Part shown: piece by piece, positions 45,766-57,284 of the stretch
Layout of the letters: the number at the start of each line of letters is the position of its first letter
Numbering within the stretch: position 1 is the first letter of the stretch
Assembly: GCA_019925095.2 (NCBI GenBank)
Contig: CM034401.1
Location: 17,181,338-17,245,337, forward strand
DNA length: 64,000 nucleotides
Direction of reading: 5' to 3'
From: Dendrolimus kikuchii
Lineage: Eukaryota; Arthropoda; Insecta; Lepidoptera; Lasiocampidae
Position numbers and translations under genes: made by a program
The notes under the pieces: generated by a model
Databases searched by the model: none
Seen by the model: the letters and a program-made list of their open reading frames with translations, nothing else
What the model was told of the DNA's origin: nothing

Positions 45766-46044
45766 CAACAAACTAAAGGCGGCCCTGCTACAAGTACGGT
45801 CCTGTGGAACGATGACTCACCTGCACGGGCCATCTGCGTCGTCAATAACAAGCTAAACAATTATAATAAGGGCACCCGCGTCATGCAGGCGGAGACGCAG
45901 CAAGATCACCATCGAGTATTTGCGAAATCCAACGGCGGCACTCTGCCCGTTGAGTTTCTTATAATCAAAGCCATTCTCTATTTTAAACTGTATCCTTTGG
46001 GTAACGTTAAAATCAGTGAATATCAAAATATTGTATTCAATTAG
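45766..46044 (+). other. Stop-free frame of unknown origin
   Basis: Ninety-two codons without a stop and with no ATG near the start: KGGPATSTVLWNDDSPARAI, VVNNKLNNYNKG, TLPVEFLIIKAI. The base composition of the first part is richer in G+C than the flanks. The opposite strand is open too (45853-46095). I do not recognise the family. It may be an exon, a degraded transposon or chance. Confidence 0.25.
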
Positions 46045-46730
46045 TCCACGTTTGAACCTGGTATTGTTGAATAAGAAGACGATTGTTACAACCACGATAC
46101 AGCTAAGTATATCATCACGCTCATAGATATACGTGTGGGTGTGATCAGAGGTTCCATACTTACATGATAACTCTGGTCACCCCAATGCAATTTATTTATT
46201 TTTAATTATGTTTTTTGGGGGGTTTTTATCTCATATATCTCAGATACATCAACACCATCGTACCCTAATTTTACTTACTCTTACATACGATACATGAACT
46301 TTTAAAAAAAGGCAGTCACTGATAAAGGAGAATGCAATTTCTTGTTTTTCTTCATTTCCATAAGAAGTTTTTTGCTTCAAAATTTATGGTTGTATTTTCT
46401 TTCTGAAATAAAACCAATAAACACCACTCAATAAACAGCTAAGCCCAAAGGTTTTATAATGATGACTATGGAATTATGAACCCGACAAGCGTACTGGATG
46501 GCAGGCTTTAATCGAAGATTTATGAGATGGAAAAGACCCATAAGATATTTAACACCCCATTCGAACCCTTTGCCTATAAATGGAAGCTCAGTATTTCACC
46601 CATCTGATAGCCATCGTCAATATCTTTCGTATATTTCAAAGTTTTTGAATTTTTAGAGTGAAACGTCTTTAGAATCGTTGTGATTTGAAAATCGATGAAA
46701 CGAAAAAGTGACACTAAAAAGAGATAAACA

Positions 46731-46850
46731 TAATAAAACTACGTTTAAACGGTTTTAAGCGTGATAATTTATTTGATTTTTATTATTACAACTTTTCAGC
46801 CACTTTTTAGTAGCCGTGATCACGGAAGACAAACATGTCAAGAGATAAAC
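46731..46850. repeat. Repeat family E, fragment
   Basis: AATAAAACTACGTTTAAACGG, GCCACTTTTTAGTAGCCGTG and ATCACGGAAGACAAACATGT match the left part of family E. The hairpin has decayed. Confidence 0.65.
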
Positions 46851-48807
46851 ATATAAAATTCAATGTTATTTAATTCCAAATAATACACACAGAGTTGTCT
46901 TTACCCGTTAGTATTAATTTTCAAATTAAATATACCTTAAAGGATTTCAAATGAATTTTAGCTCTAAATGTATATACTTAAGGCTATACTTTTATACGTA
47001 GATCAAAGGAAATTGTGGGTAACAGTGCACTGAATTTTGAACTTTATGCTCGTGATTTAAAGTGTAATTTAGATTGATTTTTTTAAATTATAATATGAAA
47101 GAAAAACGGAAAATAATGTAAATTTAGAGTTATTTAAAATGGAAATTATATACAAGCAGTTCAACAAAAGCCAAAGATTAACTAACTCTAAACAGGCCGT
47201 AATTCGGCAAATACTGGTTGATAACAACCAACGCTGGTCTTTCGTTAGTGCCAGGCAGTAACGTCACCTTCACAGAAGAAAAAATAACTAATGATCATTT
47301 AATATTATTTATAATTAGAACAACATCAAACAAAGAATAGACAAAAGATACATATTTTGAACAATTTAATATAATATAATATGTTGACAGATGGAGGCAA
47401 AAGGAATTATTTTTATATTAATAAAAGTTAAAAAAGAATTATAAATAAAATGAAATAAAATAAAAAGCCTTTTATTTGGTCCATAATAAACATGTCATAC
47501 AATAATTTTTAAAATGTCTTTTTTTATTCGTCAATTTATTATTTTATTATTCTATTTTTGGACACCTCGTCCGGGTAAAGGCCTCCTCCAGTTGCGCCCA
47601 GTGAATTATCCGTGAGTATATTCTCTAAAGTTTCACTTCTACTGCGTGTGAACTACCCACACACAGATTTTTTTTATATAAATATTTTACTGTGACCTTT
47701 CTTTCCAAGCTTGCTCGCAGGTAAAGTACTAACCAGTATTTACTAGTACATGAAACAATAATGAGTTTTGGGGTTTTGTATCTCTTTTAGTGAATTCGGA
47801 ACCACATTTCTTCATAGTTCAAAACTTAGAGCATGAGGCACATACTTTTACAAAGAAAACAAATGTCTCCCGACCGATTAACTTTATAAAAACTCATTAA
47901 TAGTACGAATATTGATTTTTTATTTAATTAATGTTGCACCTATAAGCAGTGATATTCCTGATACATATATCAGGACAACTCTTTTTTTTTTGTAGTTTCA
48001 TTAAACCAGTGTATAACAACATATAAAACACTTTTCTGCCAAATATCATCTCTACAGAATCAGCAATTAGGTTGTTGAATCATTTTCTTCTTTGCAGTTA
48101 ATGGAAAGATGTTATATAATTTCATAACATCGATTCTTATTTTTTCGCTATAATTAAAAAGCTATACCAAATTAAAAATAATTTTTTGAACCCGCACTAC
48201 TCGAGTAACGAAAACACACCGACAATTCCCGAACAAACCCGAGCGTGCGTGTGACGTCACTAATTTCTCATAAAAACTCATCATAAGCTGTATACTATGA
48301 ATACGAATATATACGATCTTTCTATTTATTACAAAAATATGATTGAAAAAATTCGACGAAGTAAAACGAATGGACATGATTTTGTAAGCCCTTTTTGTCA
48401 AAATGGCGCTACGAAAACATAAAAAGTTATAGGTGTATTTAAACATTTTATATAGGCGTCGAGTACTTCCACCCCCTTAAGGGGTCAACAGTGAAAATTG
48501 GGATGATATCATTAAATTTAATCTGATATTCTAAAGCATTTAGGCGTGCGTTTGTTCTTGGATTAATCCGGATTAAATGTAAGTGGCGTTAATTTAGTGA
48601 ACCGTCTCGGACCGTCTGACTTTGAATATTGCCTCAATTAACCTCATCTGAGAGGTATTTACTGGGATATTTATGTAACTATTAATACAGACGAGGCAAG
48701 AACTTGGCAATGAAGCAGTGATTGTATGAATTAATATGCAGGAAGCAGGAGACAATAGCTGGGTTTGGAAATGAAACAAAAGCAATCCATACATAAGTGT
48801 AGAAAGT
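46851..48807. other. Mostly unassigned; small LINE-like piece
   Basis: 47560-47625 (CACCTCGTCCGGGTAAAGGC, CTCCTCCAGTTGCGCCC) resembles a 3' segment of an insect LINE, from memory. The remainder, including an open frame at 48162-48446, has no supported function. Confidence 0.3.
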
Positions 48808-48972
48808 GTTTTTTTTATTGGATGAGTTCAACACACAGGCAGAAAATCCACCTGATGGAAAGCTGTTACATGTCTATGGACATTCGTAACACCAAAGATG
48901 CTACTAATGTGCCACCGCTCTGTAAAGGGAGACTAAAACCTGGCCAACAATTCCGGAACACAACTCAAGATG
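48808..48972 (-). repeat. SINE A, 5'-truncated
   Basis: TTTTTTTATTGGATGAGTTC to GGAACACAACTCAAGA. Strongly diverged. Confidence 0.75.
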
Positions 48973-49850
48973 TTTATGTAAAATTAAGTTTATTTATTTA
49001 TTAAGTAATGTAAATTTAGTCCTTAGCTAGATATAAACCGACTGAATGAGTTATTTAGGATTCTGGTCTCAAATACGAGTTAAGTGGTGACTGTAGTAAA
49101 GCTATGGACTATCTGTAAAACAAAACTATTGAAATTACGATTTTGAAATACAAATGTCCATCTTTTTAGGATTCTACAGCCGAAGAACTAATCACTACTA
49201 ATTGACAAAAACCTGAACAGAAAATTTCAATCACCACTCTTGAAGTTACCGCCATAAAATTGTGTCTAGTCATCGCGAAATCTAATAAAATACAACGTAT
49301 ATGAACAAAATCTTTTAGTACAATGGAACCAATTTACAGGAACAATTATTATTTCCAAACAAAATTTCAATATGCGTTCCAAATTCAAACAATAAATTGA
49401 AGTTCCACCAAATTTCGAAAGTCACTGAACCAACCAATTTTGAGATGTCCGCGCCTGACAATAATTTAATTAAATAATAATAAACCCAGTTATTTCGGCG
49501 TAAGTAAAAGCTTTCGAATATCAATCAACGTCAAACCTTTATCATTAAAATTAATATTCAATACAGCCTTACAAGAGTACTTTAGGTTCTTAACAAAGAA
49601 AACTATTAGCTTTTCTGTGAAAACGAAAGTAAACAGCACGGAAGAAGTATAAAATACTAAGGATGACAAGACGGCAGTTAAATATGTAACTGAAAATTTT
49701 CCAAATATCACATGATCGATTTACAGGTACTTCACAGCCTCTTTGGATGAATTCAAACATTAAAAAAAGTAATTAAGACTTCTAATTGTTAACTTATTTG
49801 GTTTTAAAAAAATAGAAGAAGTTCATTTAATTATGATAATACCTATATAT
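48973..49850. other. Unassigned
   Basis: No supported feature. Confidence 0.4.
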
Positions 49851-50509
49851 ATAAAAATGAATCCCTATTTCCCTTGGTCACGCCATCACGCGTGAACGGC
49901 GTTACCGATTTCGCTAATTCTTTTTTTGTTGTGTTTGTTATTGTCAGGAGACGATTCTTGTGAAAGAAAAAATTAAGAAAGTTGCGCGGAAAATTTAAGA
50001 ATACTTAACCACCATATAAATTTATTTCTAATCTAACCTTAGCGCTTTGGACAATATAAACTTTTTTAATGTAACCTTATGACGTTTGACATAGAATTGA
50101 CAGAACGCGTGCTGCAAATATCGTCAAAGAGGTTGTAAAAAAATGAATATCATTTAAAACAGATGCTTCGGTGGGAGTTATTTTATTGATAGAGCTGTAA
50201 TCGGGTTCCAATATTTAGGTGAAATTATTTTTGTGTGTAATATTTTCTTAAGTTTTCGCGACTTGTATACATAATAAAACTACGTTTTAACGGTTTTAAG
50301 CTCGGTAATTTTATTTAATTTCGGCAAAACCAAAATCAAATAAAATTACCGCGCTTAAAACCGTTAAAACGTAGTTTTATTATTTTTGTGTGTGTTCAAG
50401 TGGGTCGCGGGATGGTATAGATTCAAATTTGAACCAGGTAGATGGCGCTGCAATCGGGTTCTAGATTTTTATTTCTAAGGGCAGGACAACGTCTGTCGGG
50501 TACAGCTAG
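49851..50509 (+). mobile_element. Helitron-like family D, with insertion
   Basis: From TATATATAAAAATGAATCCC to CGGGTACAGCTAG followed by T. The first 370 bp are repeated in inverted orientation at 60739-61105 (CCCTATTTCCCTTGGTCACG, CAAACGTCATAAGGTTACAT on the complement). A 140-bp inverted-repeat insert sits at 50239-50378. Confidence 0.78.
50239..50378. repeat. Family E end, self-inverted insert with 15-bp duplication
   Basis: Left arm AATAAAACTACGTTTTAACGG and GGTAATTTTATTTAATTTCG; right arm is its complement (CAAATAAAATTACCGCGC ... CGTAGTTTTATT). The flanks repeat ATTATTTTTGTGTGT exactly, at 50224-50238 and 50379-50393. That is a target duplication of the length made by target-primed reverse transcription. 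Confidence 0.75.
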
Positions 50510-50739
50510 TTAATAATAATTATGATCAGAAAATATTACCTGTCCTTGGAATATGATGATATTTAAATCTATGTTCATATATATTTATCTAAAAATATTT
50601 ATATATTTTTGTAGATATGTATTTGTATGTTATGTATATTAAGTATATATCTATTTAATATATAAACCCTTAAACAAAACATATAAGAAATTGTATTGTG
50701 TATTATATATACCACCATCGTCATTGTAATCTCAATTCA

Positions 50740-50870
50740 TTCCTAGGGTTGTCTGGAACAGATCGCTTTTTAGCGATAAGACCGCCCATTGTGCATAATG
50801 AGACATAGCTTTAGTTTGTAAGTTCTTTTTTTGTGTTGGTGTACAATAAAGAGTTATTAATTAATTGATA
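50740..50870 (+). repeat. LINE-type 3' tail
   Basis: GGGTTGTCTGGAACAGATCG, CTTTTTAGCGATAAGACCGC and GTGTACAATAAAGAGTTATT. The 'gatcgctttttagcgataag' hairpin followed by an AATAAA signal is a widespread insect retroelement 3' end, as I recall. No coding part is attached. Confidence 0.55.
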
Positions 50871-50929
50871 GATGAATTTGAGTTTCCTGGAAGACGTTGC
50901 TTTAAGAGATAAGGCCCTCTCTATTATAT

Positions 50930-51235
50930 AATGCCTAGAAAATATTGTAAATATGGATTCTTCTTCTTTTGCAAGCGGGCGGTTTCCGCAACTCGACTCT
51001 ATTTTGCGTGCGAGAGTGGATAAGTGGTTACTCCATTCAGCCTAGCTCCCCAGGAAGTCCACCAGCTTCTTAATGTAGCCTGTGCCTACACAAGTCGTCC
51101 AGATACTTTGCCTTGTATTGGGACACCCCTTAGCATTCTAGCTGGACATGGGTAGCTGTTTCTTCTGCCTCCAGGCATAAATAATGTTTTTTTGTGACTG
51201 TTTACTTTAGTGTGCAATAAAGTGTTATCTATTTA
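50930..51235. repeat. Likely LINE-derived segment
   Basis: GCGGGCGGTTTCCGCAACTC, TAGCTGGACATGGGTAGCTG and TTCTTCTGCCTCCAGGC look like a decayed LINE region. It ends GTGTGCAATAAAGTGTTATC, echoing the tail at 50840. The family is not established. Confidence 0.35.
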
Positions 51236-51409
51236 TTTGTCTACGTATTATAAACAATAAAACGTCCTGAATAACCTAAGGCATCATCTAGTAAAATAAG
51301 ATTTAAAAGTATTTCAGTACTATATTTTCCACTGGGTGATTGTATTTCGTAGAAGTTTTCATCCATAAATAACCCATGAAAATAATACCTTTGTTCGAGA
51401 TAATAATTA

Positions 51410-52855
51410 TCCTTTTTAATATTATAAATGCGAAAGTAACTCTGTCTGTCTGTCTGTTCCGTTTTCACGGAAAAACTACTGGACCGATTTGGCTGAAACT
51501 CAGTATATATATATTTTCGATGCCGAGAATGAACTGATGATTTTTTATCCCGAAAAATGGGATAGCTTCCGGGATAAAAATATATTTGTCTTTTGGTTTG
51601 TTGTCCTTTTATGGAAAGACTATTGGACCGATTTTGAAACTCGGTACATATATAATTTGATTACCGAGAGTGGCCAAGTGATACTTTTTATCCCGGATAA
51701 TGGGATACATTTTGGGATAGATTTATGTAAAGTTTATCCCGGAAACTAGGACTGGTTATGTGATTTTGTCCATTTCGTCCACTGGGTCTACTGGGTCCGC
51801 TGGGTCCACTTGGTCCACTGAGTCCACTTGGACCACTGTGTCCACTTAGTCCCCTTGGTCATCTGGGTCCACTTGGTCTACTGGGTCCACTTGGTCCACT
51901 TGGTCCACTGGGTCCACTTGGTTCACTGGGTCCACTTGGTCCACTGGGTCCACTTGGTCCACTGGGTCCACTTGGTCCACTGGATCCACTGGGTCCACTT
52001 GGTCCACTGAGTTTACTGGGTCCACTGGGTCCATTTGGAACACTTACCCTACTGGGTCAACTGTGTCCACTGGGTCCACTGGGTCCACTGGGTCCACTGG
52101 GCCCACTGGGCCCACTGGGCCCACTGGGTCCACTTGCTCCACTGGATCCACTGGGTCCACTTGGTCCACTGAGTTTACTGGGTCCACTGGGTCCATTTGG
52201 AACACTTACCCTACTGGGTCAACTGTGTCCACTGGGTCCACTGGGCCCACTGGGTCCACTGGCTCCACTGGACCCACTGGGTCCACTTAGTCCACTAGTT
52301 ACGTTGGGTCCACTGGGTCCACTTTATCCACTGGATCCACTGGGTCCAGTTGGTCCACTGGGTCCACTTGGTCCATTTGGTCCACTTGGTCCACTGAGTT
52401 TACTGGGTCCACTGGGTCTATTTGGAACACTTAGTCTACTGGGTCAACTGGGTCCACTGGGCCCACTGGGTCCAGTGGGTCCACTTGAACCACTGGGTCC
52501 ACTAGGTCTACTTGGTCCACTGGACTCACTGAGTCCACTGGAACCACTGGGTCCACTTGGTCCACTAGGTCCGTTGGGTCCACTGGGTCCACTTTGTCCA
52601 CTGGCTCCAGTTGGTCCACTGGGTCCACTTGGTGCACTTGGTTCATGTTATTTATTTTGTCATTTTTGTCAACTTTTGTCATTTATGTAGTTTACATATA
52701 GACGGGGGTGGTATATTTTGCGATATAAAATGAAGTGAATCTTTCGGGGGCAAATACATAAAAAATTAATACAATGTAACCTATACTAGTTGCTCTTTAA
52801 ACAAGAGATACGCACTAGAGGTTGACCCGCGGCGCAGCCGCGGGGTAAACTCTAG
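51410..52855 (+). mobile_element. Helitron carrying a minisatellite
   Basis: 5' TCCTTTTTAATATTATAAAT preceded by A. The 3' end is a perfect hairpin CCCGCGGC-GCA-GCCGCGGG (52826-52844), then TAAACT and CTAG followed by T. 5'-TC, 3' GC-rich hairpin and CTRR, A/T insertion: all Helitron hallmarks. It is about 1446 bp long, with no Rep/helicase ORF. The 5' 330 bp share ATCCCG/GGGATA blocks with family C. Most of the rest is minisatellite. Confidence 0.75.
51772..52640. repeat. 9-bp minisatellite with higher-order structure
   Basis: Unit TCCACTGGG and variants (TCCACTTGG, CCCACTGGG), about 95 copies. GTTTACTGGG recurs at 52011, 52173 and 52398; the spacings of 162 and 225 bp are exact multiples of nine. 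Because nine is divisible by three and the unit lacks stops, five or more frames stay open ([27 protein letters not shown]). Confidence 0.95.
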
Positions 52856-53279
52856 TATTCTATATTTATTCACGTTGTTAATAGTTAATTCCAGGTTGAT
52901 AGGTCATTTTTAGAGCCATAAACAAGAAACAAACATCCAAGCTGTTGGATCCTTGCCTGTATAAGGTAGATGATATATATACACACTCATTTCTGTGAAA
53001 GATGTTAGACTATGCGAAACACAGAAAAAGCAGCTATCTAAAATGCATAGTCACTCAACACTTGACGGCCGTCATATTATGTCGTGCTCTCGACGACTCT
53101 CTCATTTCGTGAGATATTAGACTATTAGACTTGATGCATTAGCCGTGCCATTATTTACATGGTGAATAGCTTGAATTGTGCCGTGGAAGTAGAACTTTAG
53201 GTTGTACCTCAATGATTTGCACCTGGAGTCCATCCAGGAGACGGAAGATGCTATGGTTAGCGGAATTTCTGTTTTTTAT
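52856..53279. other. Unassigned
   Basis: No supported feature. Confidence 0.4.
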
Positions 53280-53560
53280 TAGCTACATACGTATGTATGT
53301 ATGTTAGTATGTAACGGATTCTTTCAAGTTAAATTTGATCGACTTCCCAATTTCCGATTGAGCTGAAATTTTGCACGTATGTGTATATCGCGTGACAATG
53401 CAATAATGTGGTACCGTGGAGCTGATCTGATGATGGAGTCGGAAGGTGGCCATAGGAACTCCTGTACTAAACAAGATAGGCCCGTCGTGTTTGGGCTCGT
53501 TTTACTTGTCTTGGCTAGCACTCTGCTGCTATATGATATGCAGGATCTCACAAGCTTGTA
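53280..53560 (+). repeat. Probable dispersed repeat
   Basis: GTATGTATGTATGTTAGTAT, then TTGATCGACTTCCCAATTTC, CGATTGAGCTGAAATTTTGC and GGTGGCCATAGGAACTCC. I recall this block as a recurrent lepidopteran repeat, but no second copy occurs here. The 102-codon frame over it is not supported as a gene. Confidence 0.35.
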
Positions 53561-53699
53561 TTTAAAAACCTTTTTAAAAAAACGCTTATTTTTACATGAT
53601 GTTCCATTTTATCATAAGAGTGTATTTAATTCTTTTTTCAAAGCTTCCACGGAGAAGGGAATTAAATCATTAAAAAATGAAAAATAAATAATAGTTTTA

Positions 53700-53975
53700 A
53701 AAAAACTAAAAAAATACGCTTTTATAGAAAATCCAACTAAAATATAGAAAATAAATTTGAATTAAAAATAGTGTAAGAAAAAATGATTTTATTGTAAAAA
53801 ACCGTGTTGTGCTTTTCAGGATATTATCAAAATAACCCTTCTACTCATATCTGTTCATAAAATATTTATAACTATTGATACCACGCACCCCACGCTTTTT
53901 TTACAATAAAATCATTCATTTTTCTATTTTTTAGTTGGATTTTCTATAAAAGCGTATTTTTTTGTGTTTTTTTTT
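53700..53975. repeat. MITE with outer and inner inverted repeats
   Basis: Outer arms: AAAAAATACGCTTTTATAGA, AAATCCAACTAAAA at the left and its complement at 53925-53970. Inner arms: AATGATTTTATTGTAAAAAA (about 53782-53801) and the complement at about 53897-53917. The central 90 bp are unique. No transposase. Confidence 0.75.
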
Positions 53976-54504
53976 TCGATCGATTGATCGGATAATTCTC
54001 ACAATTTTATTAAGATATTTCTCACAATAAAGTTCACTACTATAACCAGTAAAACTATACCCTAACTCGTAGGTTCCCCACAAAGTTACTTTCCCATTTA
54101 AACTGAGTATGATGCGAAATTTTCATGACAGTGTACTTCATATTGCGCCGTATCTGGGACCCTGATAAGCTAGGGTGATATTAAAAAGGGTGAAAGTGCC
54201 AAAATACAGCGGCGGACAAAAATAAAATTATACAAATTCATACATTTAAATGTTTTATGTTCGAACCCCAGACCGATAACACGGTCCATTTGTAGTAAAT
54301 ATGTTTTTCGTGCGCAAATTTAATACAAAATAGCTTTTTCTGGAGAAAGGTTGATGGAGTCACTACATGGTAAATGTATAGGAGCCGTTGAGGTAATTGT
54401 ATAGATTTGTTATAAATTTGTTCAATAGACGGCATCACTAGTAGTAGATCAAACCTATACCAATAAATAAAGTTGAATTGTCTGTTTGTGATTTCAAAAT
54501 AAAT

Positions 54505-54615
54505 GCTAGTCGTCGTCGTCAACCAAGCGTTGTCCACTGCTGGACTAGGCTTTCCCAAGTTTACGCCACCTATCCCGGTTCTCCGCTGTTCTCATCCAAC
54601 TCCCACCAGTGACCT
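54505..54615. repeat. Dispersed repeat P, copy 1
   Basis: CGTTGTCCACTGCTGGACTA, GGCTTTCCCAAGTTTACGCC and ACCTATCCCGGTTCTCCG are shared with 62228-62345. A common insect interspersed segment, probably LINE-derived. Confidence 0.65.
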
Positions 54616-54861
54616 TGCACAAATATTCGGTTCATCGGTATGGGGGGTATCCTACACTAGTTGGCTCTGCGGTCACCAACACGCGTGCCCAGCATGGTGA
54701 CTGGGGCAAATCCCCCCCATAAATTCTAGAATTTAAACGAAGGGTTTTTCCTAGCATTTTTCCATACCTCTTATTCCGTACCCATCCCATCTTCTTTACT
54801 GTCCCGCTCGTCTACTCCATTCCTTCTATATCAACGTACCCTATGCTAAAAACTGGTAACG

Positions 54862-54950
54862 CGTTGGCATCGCCCGTGCTGTTACAAACGTCTATAGGCT
54901 GCAGTAACCATTTCCCATTAAGTAGGTCATCTGCTTGTTCGAGTTTCAGT
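54862..54950 (+). repeat. SINE A / LINE-tail 3' fragment
   Basis: GTTACAAACGTCTATAGGCT, GCAGTAACCATTTCCCATTA and AGTAGGTCATCTGCTTG match the 3' module; no poly(A) left. Confidence 0.5.
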
Positions 54951-54991
54951 CATCAAAGAAAAAATAGACTAGTACTGTTCTGTAAGTATAC

Positions 54992-55248
54992 GATGACAAG
55001 CAGGCGGCCCACCTGATGGATAGTGTTTACCATCGCCTATGAACATTTGCAACACCAGAATTGCTACAAATGTGCTGTTGCTCTCTTAAGGGATACTGGA
55101 ACCTGGCCACTAATGCCGGAACATAACTCAAGCTTGTTATAGCGGCATACTCTAGACCAGGGGTGGTAGCCATCCTGACTGGAAAATAGCCTACCACCCG
55201 GCTGTGGGTTGTTTTGTCGCCTCTTACGATCATTCCTGCACGGATATT
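54992..55248 (-). repeat. SINE A, diverged
   Basis: GACAAGCAGGCGGCCCACCT to TTACGATCATTCCTGCACGG. A 20-bp deletion removes the conserved GGCCGCAGGAAATTGTATTC part near the 5' end. Confidence 0.8.
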
Positions 55249-55261
55249 AGATATAAACTCT

Positions 55262-55620
55262 AAAAATGTTACCGCTGTACAAAGTAACGTTAATCGGGCT
55301 ATGGAGCGAACTTTGTTGGATGTTTTTCTAATGGACAAACTCCGGAATTACAATGTCCGTAAGAGAACGCAAGTTATCGACATAGGTCACAAAATTTGCA
55401 AACTGAAGTGGCAGTGAGTCGATACGTCTGGCACAGCACCGATAGCCGATGGAGCAGATAGTTCTGGAATGGTGACCACGTCCTAGTAAATATAGTGTAG
55501 AACGCCTTCTGGTCTCTCTTAACTGGTTGAGGAAAGCGGCGTTTGGTATGTGTATCATACACTTGGGAAGACAGGCGGTAGTAAATTGGAATTGGCTACC
55601 AATAACGTGCATTATATAGT
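55262..55620 (+). pseudogene. LINE C-terminal fragment (plus strand)
   Basis: First 50 codons read NRAMERTLLDVFLMDKLRNY, NVRKRTQVIDIGHKICKLKW and then a stop. A second frame continues with DSRWSR and the third with W-x-PR-type pieces. The RAMER-x-(M/L)L...RN-x-x-(I/V)R-x-R-T...KLKW pattern is the C-terminal region of a common animal APE-type LINE. Several frameshifts and stops; dead. Confidence 0.7.
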
Positions 55621-57284
55621 TATCTACCTATATATCAGATAAAAGTTATTGTCTAGAATAAAACACACCATGAGAAAATCAAAAATAACAGTTGCATGAA
55701 GAAAACAGTTGAATTGTTTCATTGTCGAATTTAGTCAGGTTTTAATTTATTCCATTGATGACTTTTATCTGATGATTGAAAAGTGGCCTTAAATAAATAA
55801 AATAATCACGTTATTTCAATAGGTTTCTCGAATACCTAGCTCAAGTACTTAGTGCTTTTATATGATGTCAATCAATGAATAAATCATACGGTTTGAAAAC
55901 TTCCCGTGACATTGAAACGCTTTTTCACAATCTTGAATGGCGTATTGATATATGCGCCCTTACAAAATAGACCCTGAGTGTAATCGAAAAAGAAGCCCTC
56001 CAAATACTATTTCTTCAGTCTATTTTTGCCTCAATATATTAAAAAGGTTCTTTTACTGATGCTTATAATGTTTTTAGGACTTCTTCGTGGGTTTGTTCAT
56101 GCAAAATTAGACACAGTTCTGCCTTACTTACTGCTGCAGCTTAAGAATCCAAAAATAAGTCCTGACCTGCGAAACAAGAATTCGCTACCACTCTCTTTCC
56201 AACACTGCTTTCCACCAATTACAGACCTGATGCACACGCAGGTCAGCCTCCACTATGTCCTGCCAGCGATTATTAACTTTGGCTAATGGGGTCTGCTATC
56301 CTACTCAATCAACTCCACTTTCCATTACGTTTGTCGTTATCAGTCCATTTAGTCGCATATACGGCTTCACAACGTCTAAACGCGACTTTCTTGGGTTACT
56401 CGAGGTGGTTAAGCTCTAGGAGTAGCTGTTTGATACAGTGAATATTCTATATGTATTTAGAGGCACATAGATACAATAACTTTCTTTCTCTTTTAATAGA
56501 TTCAATAGAAAGGAAATGTTGTTGATATCACTTTATTGTTATTTTGTGTAGGTGGCATTCAGGGAATTTAATAAAATGTAGGTGTTTCTATTTGGATATG
56601 TGCTGATAAATATGTACGGTGCTATATATGTTGGTAAATATATATATACAACCGTATAAATGGGGCCGGCCTGGAGAGTGAGGGTCAATTGCGTTTCAAC
56701 TGTCAAGTAAAGCATCAAATGAATTCGGAACAAGAATCTTATTACAACTAAGCGCGCGTTTAACAGTATCGATTGCTTGCTAACAATTTTGACTTTTTGT
56801 AAGTGCTTTGAATAAAGTAAGAATGTATGTAATTTTTCAGTGGAGTATTGATTGAATCTACGCTGTACGAATATTATATAATTTATTCAACATAGATGGG
56901 CTATTAACGAAGGGAACCAACATAAGTATTAACTACTCCTTAAAGTTAACGTGTTATATGTTAAACTTAACTACTCCTATACTATTATAATACCTCCTTT
57001 AGTGCCTACTTTGAACATAACAAGCGCATTATCCCCACGGTCATTACGGACTAATTGCTAATTTGCTTATTGCATGAGATGTGATGCTGCTACGTTTATC
57101 ACGTAAATGCGTGTTTCAAGCTCGTAAAGTACAGATAAGAAATTTTAATTAACATTATCTTGGTTAGTTGCAAATTCTAGTTTTAGTTATTGTAAGGTTA
57201 CGTCGACATTTCAGCAAAAATATCGACGTAAAATCGTCTTGTCTTCTTCTCGTCACTTATTTTTATATCTCTATTCAACCTATG
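55621..57284. other. Unassigned
   Basis: No supported gene. The 86-codon frame at 56026-56286 contains a hydrophobic N-terminal stretch but no identifiable domain, and lacks splice support. Confidence 0.35.

Noticed and set aside
48245..48256. cAMP-response elements (TGACGTCA at about 48250 and 12892).
   Set aside because: An 8-bp palindrome is expected by chance in 64 kb, and neither lies near a promoter.
52063..52690. Collagen-like or silk-like ORFs (Gly-Pro-Leu, Ser-Thr-Gly, Val-Asp-Pro repeats).
   Set aside because: They are automatic translations of a 9-bp minisatellite that has no stop in several frames on both strands. No start context, signal peptide or flanking domain is present.
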